Positions 1 to 12,880 of a stretch of DNA of 64,000 nucleotides are shown one piece after another. The DNA lies in assembly GCF_050948215.1 (NCBI RefSeq), contig NW_027488566.1, positions 2,097,501-2,161,500 on the forward strand. Direction: 5' to 3'. Source of the stretch: Halictus rubicundus (Eukaryota > Arthropoda > Insecta > Hymenoptera > Halictidae). The notes under the pieces are model-generated. The model was given only the letters and a program-made list of their open reading frames with translations, ran no database searches and had not been told where the DNA came from. The translations under genes and the position numbers were made by a program. Within the stretch, counting starts at the first letter, position 1, and the number at the start of each line of letters is the position of its first letter.

Positions 1-1202
1 GCAGCTGCCTCGGCCGCGGCTGCTCTCGCCGCAGCCTCCTCCGCGGCCATCTTCTTCTTGGCCCTCTTCGCCGCCTTGCTCGTCACCTCCATCCACGAGG
101 CCGGGACGACCGGTGGCGGAATGGCAACGGGGGGCACCACCCTCACGTTGGACACGACCACCGGTCCAGTCCCCTTGGTGACAGACGTCGCCGGCAGAGA
201 AGCCACCGGCGTCGCCTCGCGCGCCGACTTACCCTCCGCCCGGAGGGCCGGGGCCAACCCGGCCAGAATCGTCCGGAACCGCTCCTCCATCCGGGCCTCT
301 AGCTCCCGGTTCCTGGCCGTTATCAGCGCGCCGACCCGGAGAAGCAGGGCTTCGGAGTCCAAAACTCCCGCTCCCTCCCCCGACGACCCCATCGCCTCCG
401 TCCCCCGCGTACGGACCCCCGCTGTCGAGGAGGCGGGGGCCGCTTCCCCTATTGGCGCATGTCCCGCCCGGCGACCGCTGTCGGTGCTCGCCCGCCGCCC
501 GGCCTCCATTGACCGGAGCCTCGCCCGGAGGTCACCCGCCTCCTTCGCGAGGGCCGCGTTCTGCTCGCGGAGGCGGGCCACCTCCTGGCTCCCCTGCCAC
601 GCCATCCCGGTAAAGCACCGCTGCATCAAGGTGGTGCAGTGGGCCCTGGCGACTGCAGAACAATCCCGCAAGTCTTTAGCCAGGTCCCCCTTGAGGCCCT
701 TTGAGACGGTGGAGACTCTCTCCACCCTCAACATCGCCTCCTCCACCTCCCCTACTAGCTGCGCTGTCGGCATCCTCCCACCAAGCTCGATGAGGTCATC
801 GACCCCCCTCGTCTGACTCCTCTCGGCGCGGCCGCCGAGGGCCAGATCCATGATGGGCGTCCCCGACGAGCCCTCCCCGGGGTCCGTCCGCGACACCGAC
901 CCGCCGCGGGTGTGCTGCCCCCCCTTTAACCGGGCACGCTTGGGGTCAGAGACCCCAGATGTCGCGCCCCGCTTCTCCGCGCCCCCGCGCGTCATGATCG
1001 AGCCGACGGAGCTCGAGATGGAGATGATTGTTTCATCCCCATCCGAGTCCTCGTCCGCGATGACCACGACCGCGTACTCCCCGGCAGTAATCGCTGCCAT
1101 CCCCTCCCCGGCAGTGACCGCTGCCGTCTCTTCCCCCGCCGTAGCTGCTGCCGTATCGGCAGCCTCCCCCACAACATCAAGGTTTTTATTGTACGATTCC
1201 AT
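1..1202 (-). CDS. Partial ORF1 (gag) of a GC-rich R1-clade (TRAS/SART-like) LINE, cut by the window edge
   Basis: The minus strand is open from an ATG at 1202 to the window edge, about 400 codons, with no stop. The N-terminal 70 residues are acidic and Ala/Thr-rich, followed by a basic stretch. A heptad-like segment near residues 200-225 looks like a coiled coil, and an Ala/Lys-rich stretch lies at the edge. This composition is typical of the N-terminal half of gag proteins of R1-clade non-LTR elements, which coat the element RNA; the CCHC zinc knuckles expected at the C-terminus would lie outside the window. The ATG at 1202 was chosen because the upstream in-frame sequence is leader-like and closes at a stop further up. 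Plus-strand ORFs here are GC-rich shadows. Codon use resembles the nested LINE at 37369-40968, so the two may be one family. Family assignment is inferred from style, not a search. Confidence 0.6.
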   Translation of the reverse strand, partial: MESYNKNLDVVGEAADTAAATAGEETAAVTAGEGMAAITAGEYAVVVIADEDSDGDETIISISSSVGSIMTRGGAEKRGATSGVSDPKRARLKGGQHTRGGSVSRTDPGEGSSGTPIMDLALGGRAERSQTRGVDDLIELGGRMPTAQLVGEVEEAMLRVERVSTVSKGLKGDLAKDLRDCSAVARAHCTTLMQRCFTGMAWQGSQEVARLREQNAALAKEAGDLRARLRSMEAGRRASTDSGRRAGHAPIGEAAPASSTAGVRTRGTEAMGSSGEGAGVLDSEALLLRVGALITARNRELEARMEERFRTILAGLAPALRAEGKSAREATPVASLPATSVTKGTGPVVVSNVRVVPPVAIPPPVVPASWMEVTSKAAKRAKKKMAAEEAAARAAAAEAA

Positions 1203-1797
1203 ATCTGGTCCCACGAGATTGGCAGGAAAAAACACGTCCGCCCGGGCAGAGCCTCCTTGCCCGGGTAAGGCTAATTTCAACTGGAGTTCGCCAGGTATCC
1301 AGAGATGGTGCGCTAGTGGCTGATGTACCCCACCAGCCGCGCCCTGTAGCCAGGGCGTACCCCCTCACCGCGCACCTAAGCTTAGGGCATTAGGGATTTT
1401 TTATAGAGGTTATCATCCTCGCGGCCCGGCCGATTAAGGCAAGACCACCGTTCCGGTAAAACATGACCACCGGTTTACGGCAAGGGCCCTGCGGCGACCT
1501 CCCCGGTCGTTATCGCAGGACCCATTCCGCGGTTTTTCATCCCTCCGTGTGAGCCTTACCGGCAAGGGAGGCCCTGCCAGGATCAGAAGATCCCGCCGGC
1601 ATCGCCTCATACATCATTGGGACTACTTCCCGCGGAATACCCCTCGCTCCGTTAGCAACACACAACTATGTGTGTTCCCAGGGACCACCACGAGGAGGTG
1701 GAGCGTAGAGGATTTTAGGGATATGACCGCCACCACTGTGGCATACCTAGTAGTGGATCCGAGTCACCACTACTAAGCCCATATCCCCTCGGTCCCC
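1203..1797 (-). promoter_or_regulatory. 5' leader of the same LINE, with terminal hairpin
   Basis: Non-coding GC-rich sequence between the gag ATG and the CCCTAA tract. Near its distal end, 1718-1790, a long palindrome is visible: outer arms GGGATATG / CATATCCC and an inner stem TAGTAGTGG / CCACTACTA. Read on the minus strand this would be the first ~70 nt of the element RNA. R1-clade LINEs carry an internal promoter in this position; the promoter itself is inferred. Confidence 0.45.
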
Positions 1798-1798
1798 A

Positions 1799-1818
1799 CC
1801 CTAACCCTAACCCTAACC
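1799..1818. repeat. Short telomere-like CCCTAA tract
   Basis: Three perfect CCCTAA units plus a partial one sit exactly between the LINE leader and the 39-bp array. On the LINE's strand this reads (TTAGGG)n immediately 5' of the element. The usual insect telomere unit is TTAGG, so this is either a variant array or coincidence. Confidence 0.6.
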
Positions 1819-1825
1819 ATAACAC

Positions 1826-3325
1826 TATCCCGTCCTCAAGCCTGGCCGGAGTCCCCCCGAGCCCTATCCCGTCTCCATGCCAGGCCCACGTCCCCCCGAT
1901 CCCTATCCCGTCCTCAAGCCTGGCCCACGTCCCTCCGATCCCTATCCTGTCCTTAAGCTTGGCCCACGTCCCCCTGATCCCTATACCGTCCTCAAGCCTG
2001 CCCGGAGTCCCCCTGATCCCTATCCCGTCCCCAAGCCTGGCCGGAGCCCCCTGATACCTATCTTGTCGTCAAGCCTGGCCGAGTCCCCCTGATCCATATC
2101 CCGTCCTCAATCCTGGCCGGAGTCCTCATGATCCCTATCCCGTCCCCAAGCCCGGCAAACGTCCCCCTGATCCCTACCCCGCCCGCAAGCCCGGCCAACG
2201 CCTCCCCGATCCCTATCCGTCCTCAATCCTGGTCGGAGCCCCCCTGATCCCTATCCATTCCTCAAGCCTGGTTGGAGTCCCCCTGATCCCTATCCCGTCC
2301 TCAAGCCTGGCCGACGTCCCTCTGATCCCTATCCAGTCCTCAAACCTGGCCGCAGTCCCCCGATCCCTACCCGTCCTCCTGCCTGGCCGGAGTCCCCCTG
2401 ATCCCTATCCTGTCGTGAAGACCAGCCCACGTTCCCCTGATCCCTGTCCCGTCCTCAATCCTGGCTGGAGTCCCCCTGATCCCTATCCCGTCCTCAAGCC
2501 TGGCCGGAGTCCCCCTGATCCCTATCCCGTCCGGAAGCCTGGCCGGAGTCCCCCTGATCCCTGTCCCGTCGTCAAGCCAGGCCCACGTCCTCCCGATCCC
2601 TATACCGTCCTCAATCCTGGCCGGAGTCCCACTGATCCCTATCCCGTCTTCATGCCCGGCCGGAGTCAGCCTGATCCCTATCCCGTCCTCAAGCTTGGCC
2701 CACGTCCCCCTGATCCCTATCCCGTCCACAGGCCTGGCCAGAGTCCCCCTGATCCCTATCCCGTCCACAGGCCTGGCCAGAGTCCCCCATTGATCCCTAT
2801 CCCGTCGTCAAGCCCGGTCCACGCCCCCCCCGATCCCTATCCCATCCTCAAGCCTGGCCGGAGTCTCCCTGATCAATGTCCCGTCCTCAAGCCTGGCCCA
2901 CGTCCCTCTGATCCCTATCCCGTCCTCAAACCTGGCCGGAGTCCCCCTGATCACTATCCAGTCCTCAAGCCCGGCCCACGTCCCCCTGATCCCTACCCCG
3001 TCCTCAATCCTGGCCGGAGTCCCCCCGATCCATATCCCGTCCTCAAGCCTGGCCGGAGTCCCCCTGATCCCTATCCCGTCCTCAATCCTAGCCGGAGTCC
3101 CCCTAATCCCTATCCCGTCCTCAAGCCTGGCCGGAGTCACCCTGATCCCTATCCCGTCCTCAAGCCTGGCCGGAGTCCCCCGATCCGCATCCCGTCCTCA
3201 CGCCGGGCCGGAGTCCCCCTGATCCCTATCCCGCCTTCAATCCTGGCCGTAGTCCCCCGGATCCCTATCCCGTCGGCAAGCCCGGCCCACGTTCCCCTGA
3301 TCCCTATCCCGTCGAACACGAAGTT
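1826..3325. repeat. 39-bp satellite array, about 38 copies
   Basis: Tandem repeat with the consensus core CCCTATCCCGTCCTCAAGCC followed by TGGCCGGAGTCCCCCTGAT, period 39 bp, running about 1.5 kb with a few percent substitutions and small indels per copy. Because 39 is divisible by three and the unit lacks stops in several frames, long repetitive ORFs appear on both strands (13-residue periodicity such as PDPYPVLKPGRSP). They lack any non-repetitive flank and are not taken as genes. Confidence 0.9.
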
Positions 3326-4026
3326 CGCGGGAGCTGATATCCGGTGGATATAATATATAATAATAATAAATTTGGCTTTGTCTCGTAGCCGCGAACTGTA
3401 ACGTTTTTTAAAATTTTCCGAAGCACAATATATTTTTCTCGTAATTCAGACTAAACGAAATTTTTCCAAAATTTTTTATCCAGCTTGGTGAAAGATGCAA
3501 AAGATAGTCAAATTTAAAATGTGTGCTATTAATTATAAGACTGCTTGCGGACAACTAAAACAAACCGGTAATAATTATTACAAATTTGTTGTTGGCTCTC
3601 GCTTCCCCGGTGGCCATTACGGATAAACATAACTTAATTCGAAACGACGAAAAGTTGTTCGAAAGCTACTTCCATCAGCGCTGCGAAATTAATCGGACGA
3701 GGACGGGCGCTTTGAAGTTCAATTCCGGACAAGCAAAAGCGCCGATTGCTGTCGCTCGCGGCTTCGAAGGCGGAAACGAAGTTGAACGACGCTTTTGTTG
3801 GAACAGAAACTTTCGGAACAGAGACTTATTAAAATAACGTGGTTCGTTTAGCACCGTTGCTTCGCTCGACCATAAGTGATCGGAGTCTTCGTGCTTTTAT
3901 TGCGTATCGAAATCTACTAGAAACTTCTAAACTACAAACTCGATAGAAACTTGGTACAATTGAAACTTAAGACAATTAATTGACCGAATATAATCAAAGC
4001 CATTGATGAAAGCGGCACATGGACTT
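3326..4026. other. AT-rich spacer, nothing recognised
   Basis: Unique-looking AT-rich sequence between the satellite and the solo LTR. The 83-codon plus ORF at 3586-3837 has no recognisable motif. Confidence 0.5.
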
Positions 4027-4565
4027 TGTTTGGGATCGAGCCTTTAATAGAAGGGTTGAAGGACCACTGTGTAGGCGGGCGCGGTTAGAGGAAAACTTTA
4101 TTTTACCGGCTCGCGGTTCGTCAACACGAACGTTCTCTACACAGAAATGTATAAGTACGCAAATAAACAGTATGAATTATACCAGCTAATCTAATTATTC
4201 CCTGTAGCGAGCAGAGAATCACGATAAGATTAACCCCTTCTAAGGACGGGTCCCACGACGCACGAAGCCCTTAGAACAAAGAAAACCGAACCGAACCGAA
4301 CTGCTTGCAAGCGCGTTGAAGATCGACAGCGTATTGAATCACTTCGGAGATCGGCGAGCGGTTTCCTAGCACCGCCGGAACGATGACTTGCCGAATTTGA
4401 ACTCGAGCCAATAGAATTTCTATTATCGCGTCGATAATCGATCCGACGGTGACGGCCTATCACGCGGGGCGCTGAGAATCGACCCGCGATCTCGCGAAGA
4501 CGAGCTAGGAAACCATTGGCCGTGCGGCGTTCGCACGTCACGCTCCGCCAATCCCAAACAGACTT
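4022..4565 (-). mobile_element. Solo LTR (534 bp) with 5-bp TSD
   Basis: The LTR proper is 4027-4560. On the plus strand it begins TGTTTGGGAT and ends ATCCCAAACA, a perfect 10-bp inverted terminus bounded by TG/CA. It is flanked by the direct repeat GACTT at 4022-4026 and 4561-4565. On the minus strand an AATAAA-type signal occurs near 4100, about 70 nt before the end, which suggests a minus-strand R/U5 orientation. No internal region remains, so it arose by LTR-LTR recombination. Superfamily cannot be told from the LTR alone. Confidence 0.88.
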
Positions 4566-7500
4566 ATATAGATATATTATATTAAACTCTTCAAGCTGAT
4601 TTAAGTGTGTGTTATGCGACGTACACCTTCCATCAATTTAAATGTCTCGTCTATTAATAATAGAAAAAATGTCAAAGGAAAACGCGATTAAATTTAAATG
4701 GATAAATATCGTGGGAAGCAAAGATGATAATCGATACCTTTTTAACGAGATATTTTTATCACCTACACATGCTTTATCACGTAATGGAGAAGGTCAAACG
4801 AACCTAATGATCTGTAATATTATGGCCTTTGTGTGTTGTACGATTCCGCGTTAAAATCGAATTGTTCCGGGTCCTCCGTTTCGGATTTTACATCGTTGTA
4901 AAATCATTGGCCACCCGTGACAACGAAACTTCCTACTCGGTCCGTGTCGGATTTCGTGTTCTCGAGCAATCCCATAAATTGTCATACGAGACAGTTAGCT
5001 GTTTCACAGCGGCGTGGTGCGCAACTTTCGAGCGCATTGTTATACGAAAGAGCCCTTTTCCGATTTTTGTCCGTCCTTCGACTAATCACGAAGAATGCTA
5101 ATCCTTGAGTTGCCACATGCGAGGCTCTCGAGGATTCGAGCTGATGGCATTGGAAAAGTGGCCATAAGTCAATCCGTGCGACACTCACTCCGTGTATCGT
5201 CCGCGAGGTACTTGAGGGTCCCATGGCCTTATGGCCCACTACACGCGGTGGCCAAGGGGTCGTAAATCCTCTTCCGCACGACGCGAGGTACGCTCGGGTT
5301 ACGCTACAACCCCAAGAATCTCCGTGTCTCTGGTTTTCGTCAACGGACGAAACCCAGGGGCAATAAACTCATCTATGGGCCACTTAGGCCTTCGTCGCGC
5401 TGCTCCGGGGTCCCATAAAACGCGCATTTTGGGAACTTTCCCTTATTGACTTGAGGTGGGGACTTCCTCCTCCACCGGTGAGGGCTGTTTCAGAAGATCC
5501 TCCTCCCTCAAGTCAAATCAACGAATGGGGATGATTCTTCCCCCGAAACGGGCCCATGGCCAAGAATCGCGTCACCACGGAGGTGACGAGCAAGCGGACC
5601 TCGGGGCACCAGATACTCTTAAGATCTCTCCGAAGATACATCGAAACTTCGGCTAGACAAGTCTTTTGACAAACGTGTTACGAGAAATCGCCATCGTTCT
5701 CGCGAACTGCACGTCTCGTGTCAGAGACAAGAATATTTCAACTAACATTCACTTGTACATACAAACGTCCATTCGACTCCTGGAATTAGTTGCCCAACGA
5801 TAACTCCGCCGGCAACCGCCTTGTATTTAGTTGAATAAAGACAATATTTATTTCCACGACTAAACACAAGGATATAGTTCTTTTCGAGAACCCAACATGT
5901 GTCATTAAAAGCTAAATGGAAATTCTTGATCATTTTGTCCAAATCAGGCTTTTAGGTAACAGTAATGAAGTACACTTACACTTACGAAACATTCGATGCC
6001 CTTGAAAACTTGAAAGATGTGACCTTGACAAGAGTTTTATTTACCTTAGTATTTGTCATCTTTGTATTCTCGCTGCTATCAGCCAGCAACCAGAGAATAT
6101 TACTTTTGTATTGTTTATATGAAGTACATATAGTTCCCACATAACAAAAATTACGCATTCAATTTACACATAAATAATTATAACAGCAAATTAAACGTTC
6201 GATTTATTTCTCTAATCATTTCGCAATTTTTGTGTGTACATAATCCATAATCCGTGTACACGAGCTAATAATTGAACTAATATACGACGCACTATAAACT
6301 AATGAAGCGTGCGAACTCGTCGCTCGTGCGAAATTTCAAATATCCGCAGCTTGTCAGTCGGAACGACTCTTATCTCGCACGCCGAAAATTGCTAAACACT
6401 GAATTGTTCAAATAACGCTCGATCATGCTCTCCTGGCCGTGCTATTTCATTATATTAATTAACACCGACGAACAGAGAAAGCACTAGGCGAACAAGCTTT
6501 TGGAACCGCGTCGTCAAAACCGGTCGGGCAGTTTGCATCGGTGCGACGGGAATTCGGAAGTAATTTCCATCGAATATAGCGCGGCTCGCCAACTGGGGGT
6601 CAATTACAGTCTCGATTTTGCACAAAGCAGAATTCAGTTAGGGGTAGGGGGTGAACTTTAAGCGACCGCAGTTCGCGAACGTCGCAAAATTAAGGTCTTG
6701 ATAATTTGCATTTTCCCAGATGAATTCGGCAACGAAAACGGTACGAAGCGATGCGTGATACGAGAAATTTCTATGTTATCGACTGAGAAATTAACAAAAA
6801 TTAATCCGTGTTCTATCGTTTTGTCTCCGACTGTATGCAACTCTCGGCCATCGAAAATTCCGCTTTAACGAGAATTCGCCGTCGAGAGCCGAGACTTGGG
6901 ACAGTTCCGAGGAAGTTCAGTTTTCGGTAATCGAGAGCCATCGCATAAAGGTCGATGACATCTGTTCCGCCCGGTCATAATTCATCGGTGTCTTTCCGGC
7001 GACCGTACAAAGTTCTCCAACTTAGATTAGCGATTCAATTTGGCGCGGCAGTAAATCAACCCTGAAATCGTTTTTTAATCGGTACAACGTGTAACGAGTT
7101 GAACGATTCCTCCGGCCGCTTCCAGCTTCGATCCGACGTGTTTTGTCACTCAACGCTATCACGATGAATAGTGAACTCACCCTGTGACCCTTAGGAAAAT
7201 TATTCCGTTGACAAACAATTTCAGCTATTTGGCGAACAACATTTGCCCGACGGAGAACTGTCTCGAGTGCAGGAAACAGGGCTCCTAAGTAAGAAATTTA
7301 TTATTTTTAATTCATGAAAATTATTTTTATTATTTATGGAAATGTTTAAGGGTTCAAAATTTTGTTTAAACATTCTAATAAGACTGCAGAGCGAGGAGAA
7401 TGATTATCGCACGGTTTCACCGTTAAATTCGCAGCTTGGTTTCGCGTCGTGCCTATCGCGATTTCACAAGACTCTCGAACTTTCCTTTTTCCGCTGGGAA

Positions 7501-10500
7501 AAAGTTACTGCCGAGAGCCCCCGCGCCCACTCCCTTAATCGGAGGGGTTTGCGCGCCGCCCAGCCCCGCGCCCAAGTAAGTCGTTATTGTTTCACCCCGT
7601 GCCGATAATTAAATTTCTTCATGGGGCTGCTCGAAACCTCATTACACTTAACCCGCTTAAACAACAATCCCTCAAGTTTGTACGCGCGTCAACAAGGGTA
7701 TGTTCAACTCCTCCTCTCCTCGCGCGGTCGTCGCCGCAACGACGATTACCGAGGGGGTGATTATCGACGTCATTGTGAAACGTTCGTTTACTGGTTAGAG
7801 AAAGTTTAATTAGTTGAAAGGCGGCGGATTGCGAACAACCGCGGCGGAGTGATACGGAGAGAGTGGCGGCTGCCGTGCGATATTTTAATTTCTCGGAACA
7901 TTAATTTCTCTGTTTGTGTTCTCAAAAGCGCTCGAATAGAGCTTCGATTGTCCGGGTCTCTGATTTCTGAAAGCTTTATCGTCTGAATAGTGTTCACAAA
8001 GAAACAGTTCAACCTAAAACAGGCAATGCAATTTATTGTACTGTAAATTGAATGTCATAGCGTGATTCTACATCCTCGGTTCGGTGAAAATTAAGGAAGC
8101 TGCCCGTAAAATTAATGTCAAGGTCAAATGGTCAACAATTTTTTTTTATTGCGCCTCATTCTACTCGTCACAGGGATAAATAGTGCAAAAGAAACCATGG
8201 GCCAACCGAACTTCTAAAAAATCATCCATCTGACTGACGAAAGAAAATATAAATAAAATCAGTTTCACATCGAAGAAACTTTACCATAATTTTTTAAGAG
8301 AACGATTGAGTTTTGACCGACGGTTTCTTTTGCAGGTTTCGTCCTTCTGATGAATAGAATGCGATGGTAGTGTAAACAAATTTTTCACCTTTTGACCTTG
8401 AAATTGATGTGGTGGGGATTGCGTAGGGGAGATGCGGAGTGTGTGTAGAAACAGTTACCTCTTTTTCGCGCCACCTCGATTCTTACACGCACATTCGGTC
8501 CGGGTGCAACGAGTGAGGTTCTACCATCCTTGAAATATGAGGTTTGTTCCTTGACGGCAAACAGTGATCATTGAAACTCGGCCTTTTGGGCGAGCCGCGG
8601 TGCGCGTCGCCTAAACCGACATCAAACGAAACCGTATCCACTCTCGATGTTCTGGTGTACGGTTTCCCTCGGAAAATATGCATAGCCCTCCGGGCTAGCA
8701 GGCCGGGAAAATTCAGGGCTCCGGTTTCAACTGAACAATCGTTTACACGATACGCGTACGCAACGGAACACGAGGCGCGATCGCGTTTCCCAGCCGGAAC
8801 ACTTTTTCGCCGGACAATTCGGGACGCGATTGTTTTATGCGTGTGACATACCTTGTCAACCAGGGGTAGGGGTTGGAAAGGGGGTGTGGGCGAGGGTCAG
8901 CATTTGCATAGGTGGTTCCAGGGGCAGGATCGAATGAACGGGAGAGCAGCCGCCAAATCGTGCGAGCCGGAATATCGTTTCTATGAGCTGTACGCTCGGG
9001 ATGCCAGCAATCTGGACGCGAATTCCTTGTGGCAGGTATGTCTGCCCGTGGACCCTGGAATTCTACTTTGCGACGAAAATGCTCGAGGTGAAGATTGATA
9101 TCCGACTTGGAGTGCCCCGCGGTTTCCACGAAGGGAAATTCGAAGTGTCTCGCGCGCTATTGGTCCCCCGTTGCAACCCCCGAACCACCCTCCCCCGCCG
9201 CCGCCGCCCCCCCCCGAAATTAATGGCGACTTCAGGCTTGAATTAATGGACGAGTGTAAGTAGTGGATTCCGGGCAGTTCTCGGTTTATTTTGCGTCGTG
9301 TTCGGGTTTTGTTTTAATTTATCGGCGTTATATACAACGGAGGCTCTCACCTCCGTCCTCTCTAGCTTTAAAGTTCCGTTCCTCAGCTGCAACTAATCGG
9401 GTGAAACATTTGTGCTCGCGGTCATTTAGCATTTTTTTCAAGCGGATTTTGCTCGACTTTTCGTTGAACCTGTCTGACATTCTGATTAAATATACACAAC
9501 GCTTGATAGAAAAATTGGTAAATAATACTTACGTTGCACAGAAACTTATGGATAATATAACAAGAGTAATTATAACTTGAATGGACGAGATTCAGCAGGT
9601 TTAATAGTCGTCGTTTCACCTCTAACTCTGCAAAAATCCTGCAAAAGCTACGAGCGGCAAAAGTTACATATAAAATTGATGCTCGTTGAAGTTTAACGAG
9701 TGCAAACAAGTTGAAAACAGCTACCGTAAAGCATATGTACCCTCCTCGCTAGCACAGAAAAAGTATTTCAACGTCAAAGGGTGCGTACCAACTGAAAGAA
9801 ATAGCATTAAGTGCGTTAGGGGTTTACATACCTTTTGAGGGACAAGAAATATACAGCAATTTCTTTCATATATATTAGTGGGAGATATGTTTCTCTGGGA
9901 GATTAACTATATTTAAGCAGTATTTGCAGAAAAATTCAGCTAAATATTTTTTATTCCTTATTTTTGGGATTCTTAGTTACATTAATTTTAAGACAAATTC
10001 GAGGTTAGGCTCGTGACGCAAAAATCCGCAGAAAAATAGATTTTTCTTCTTCCACCAAAGGCACGCTGCCCTTTAAAGCTCCGACCGTGCCCAGAAACAG
10101 TTTCCACGGTGTGGGGGTGCTCGCCCTCTTCCAATATCAACCCTCGGTCTCGTCTGGAGGCGGAAAAAGCCCGGGTCCAGGCGCGCGAAGGCAGCAAGCT
10201 TGAAAAAACGACCACGAAAACGTCAGCGCCGCAGAAAAGAAGGCAGGCGCGAAAATTGGAAAAAGAACAATGAGGGTGGAGGGGTGGCGGTGGCGCTCGG
10301 ACGTGAACCGGGAAGGGTTGCTCGGCTGCGGAAGAGGGTTGAACGCTCTCGGCAGCCGGCTGAGGGACACGAAATTGTAAGAAAGGAATACCCCGGGAAC
10401 ACCGGGAATATCACTAGGCACCCTCGACGGCCTCGTGTAAATAAGGGATGGAAGTTGCGACGCGCGCATAACAAAACGCGCGGATAAATTAGAGGATTCG

Positions 10501-12880
10501 CCGTAGCAGACGTCGCGTTGTCGTCGGGTCTCTCGCACGCGTCGCCTCCCGTTTCCGGCGTCGAATGGGCCAAAACCCTTCGTTCCCGAGCAACAACCCT
10601 AAGTGAGCCGTGAGCTCGTTCCAGAGTCGAATCCGACGTTAAACGGCGGCGATGAAAGCGCGCGGCCCGAAACAATGAGCCCCGTCGTCGCTCTGTCAGC
10701 CAGCCCTCCGACAACTGAGCCTTCATTGACGTTGTTTCGTCTCCGTATTCGAGCGCAGTCTTTCCCCTTTGTCCCGTCTACAGTTATCCTACGGCTGGGA
10801 AACGGCGCGGCAGACGATTATGCGAACGAGCCGCCCAGGGAAGTCGTCACCCGCCGACCAGAAACCGGCGCGAAACTGCTCCAGAAGCATCCGGGATCAG
10901 ATTGATCGTACGTACGAGGAAACGATCGCTGGAATTGCCGATCTTGCCGGAGAGACCCGGTCGATCTATCATCCCCCGGAACGTCTCTGGATATCGCGAG
11001 GATTCCCGGTCGATCAATCAGCTTCTACTGCGAGGCTTTTCCACCCTGTCTTCGCGTGTAATTGCTGCCGAATGAGCGCCTCCTTTCAACTCCTTTCGGA
11101 CAAGTTTCTTCGACTATGGGCGTATTCGAGGATAGATAGTTGGGGATAACTCTGGGATTCTCTTACCGTAAAAACAATTATAATAAAATTATTATAACAT
11201 ATATATATTAACATATACATTACTTTCCCTGGTATAAGACGACGTTTAATTCGAAATAAGAAATTCTCGAGAACGAGGGGGTTTCGTACTCTATGCTTTT
11301 CCAGCGAAAGATATCGCCTCGCGGCCGACCACTTTATGGTCTCCCGGACTACTTTATGGAACCCATAAACTCTCGGCTCACTCAAGAACAATGTCTAGCC
11401 GAATAGGTATTCTTATCCGCGAAGAAAAACTATGATGCAACAGGACTTACGTTCTTAGAGGCTCATGCAGAGAAGTCAGAATTCTCTGGGCAATTCTTGG
11501 CGACTGCTCCGTCAGCGTAAAAACAGAGTTCGATGTCCTCGCCGGTTGAAAAAGGTCCTTTCGCAAGAGCGAGAATTCGTGCGTCTAACAACGTCCCAGG
11601 ACATACGTGCCTCGTATTTCGGTACGGTTTGATCCCCTCGCGTAGGTAGACGGCCGGAGCCGGTCACGTCAGCCACTTATTTACCGATGTACGCTGTCAC
11701 AGTCACAAAAGGAAATCCCGATTCCAACGACGCCGAATCGCAGGGAAGCCTTTCCGCGTGTCGCATTAAAATCATCCGCGGAACCCGAGGCGTGGGCGAG
11801 GCTCCGAGCCTCGTATTTACGGTCTTCTTCTCCGTCGTCGGTGGAAAGAGACGACTTAACGTCTCTCCGGGAAAGGTGAGAGAAAGAGAGAGAGAGAGAG
11901 AGACGCTTTTTAACCGACACACATCCGAGACGCGTCGTCCTCGTGGAAGCAGAAATTCAATTCCCGTCACGACAGAGTCTTCTCGTGACTTCGGCGGGAT
12001 CTTATTACCCTCATCCGTCCGTCTACAATAAATTATTGCCGGAGCGAGTTTGCCCTTTTAAATCGACCGTTACTTATTCCCGGATCACGCACGACGATCG
12101 CGTGCCAACCCCCGCCTATGGAACGAATCACGCGATCCGATTGACAAAAACCGCCATCGAACGCCGAGCTGGAACTCGGTGCTTGTCCGACCAATGATAA
12201 TCCCTCACTACTGGCTCGCGTACCCGGAAACGTAACTGGATAAAGGAAATCGGTTCAAACTCCAGAAAAATATATTTTTTATTCAGCTTGGACCTTAGTC
12301 TCGATTGGAATAAACTCTTTCGTGATTATTTGTATGTTGAAATAAAATAATTATAAAAATCAAGAAAGAACGTACAGTGACGAGCAAAAGTGTAAACACA
12401 CTTCGCTAGTTTTACTAGTTTTTATAATACAACCTATTTTTCAACAGAATGATAAAGATTAGGTACTAATAATTACAAAGTGAATAGCATAGTTGAACGC
12501 ATAGTTGAATAATTTTCTAGTGCAGTGGCCACGCGAATTTCCCTCGCAGATACCACATTATTTGCAGTACTTCGAGCTAGTTATACTTATTGAATAGAGC
12601 TAATACAGCCGTTGAAACGATCTGATTCACCAATGTACATTGACAACATTTGTCAGCCCCGACGAAATTGGGAACTGCTTAACCGGTACTTCTATGCCCG
12701 ACTATTCACGAGCTTAATCTACTTAGTCAATGGTATATATGATTTACCGTGCTCGTTGCACGCCGTGCCTTGTGATTTAAGGCAGTAAAAAGAACCGCGA
12801 GACTGCCTTAAGGGGGCCGGCAGGTCGACTCTGTGTAACCACACACATACATGAAATCCATATACGTATATGAACTTGCA
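4566..12880. other. Long AT-rich intergenic or intronic region
   Basis: Eight kilobases with no convincing coding ORF. The ORFs present are short and lack domain motifs. Landmarks include GC-rich islands near 5230-5660, 8560-9240 and 10130-10980, a (GA)n microsatellite at 11885-11903, and a mariner-like tip at about 12377 (CAGTGACGAGCAAAAGTG). The islands could be promoters or conserved exons of an intron-rich host gene, but no splice-supported model emerges except the weak candidate listed in the findings. Confidence 0.5.

Noticed and set aside
58..1323. Plus-strand ORFs of 252 and 157 codons
   Set aside because: They lie opposite the minus-strand gag frame, which has coherent coiled-coil and domain-like composition; the plus frames are GC-rich shadows.
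1877..3353. Long repetitive ORFs on both strands (13-residue PDPYPVLK-type and DGIGIRGTPARLE-type repeats)
   Set aside because: A 39-bp repeat without stops is open by arithmetic. There is no unique flanking coding sequence and both strands are equally open.
8187..8335. Inverted GCAAAAGAAACC / GGTTTCTTTTGC pair
   Set aside because: Only 12 bp each, no TSD or further similarity; may be chance.
12377..12420. Mariner/Tc1-like terminus CAGTGACGAGCAAAAGTG
   Set aside because: No matching opposite terminus or TA-flanked partner was found within several kilobases.
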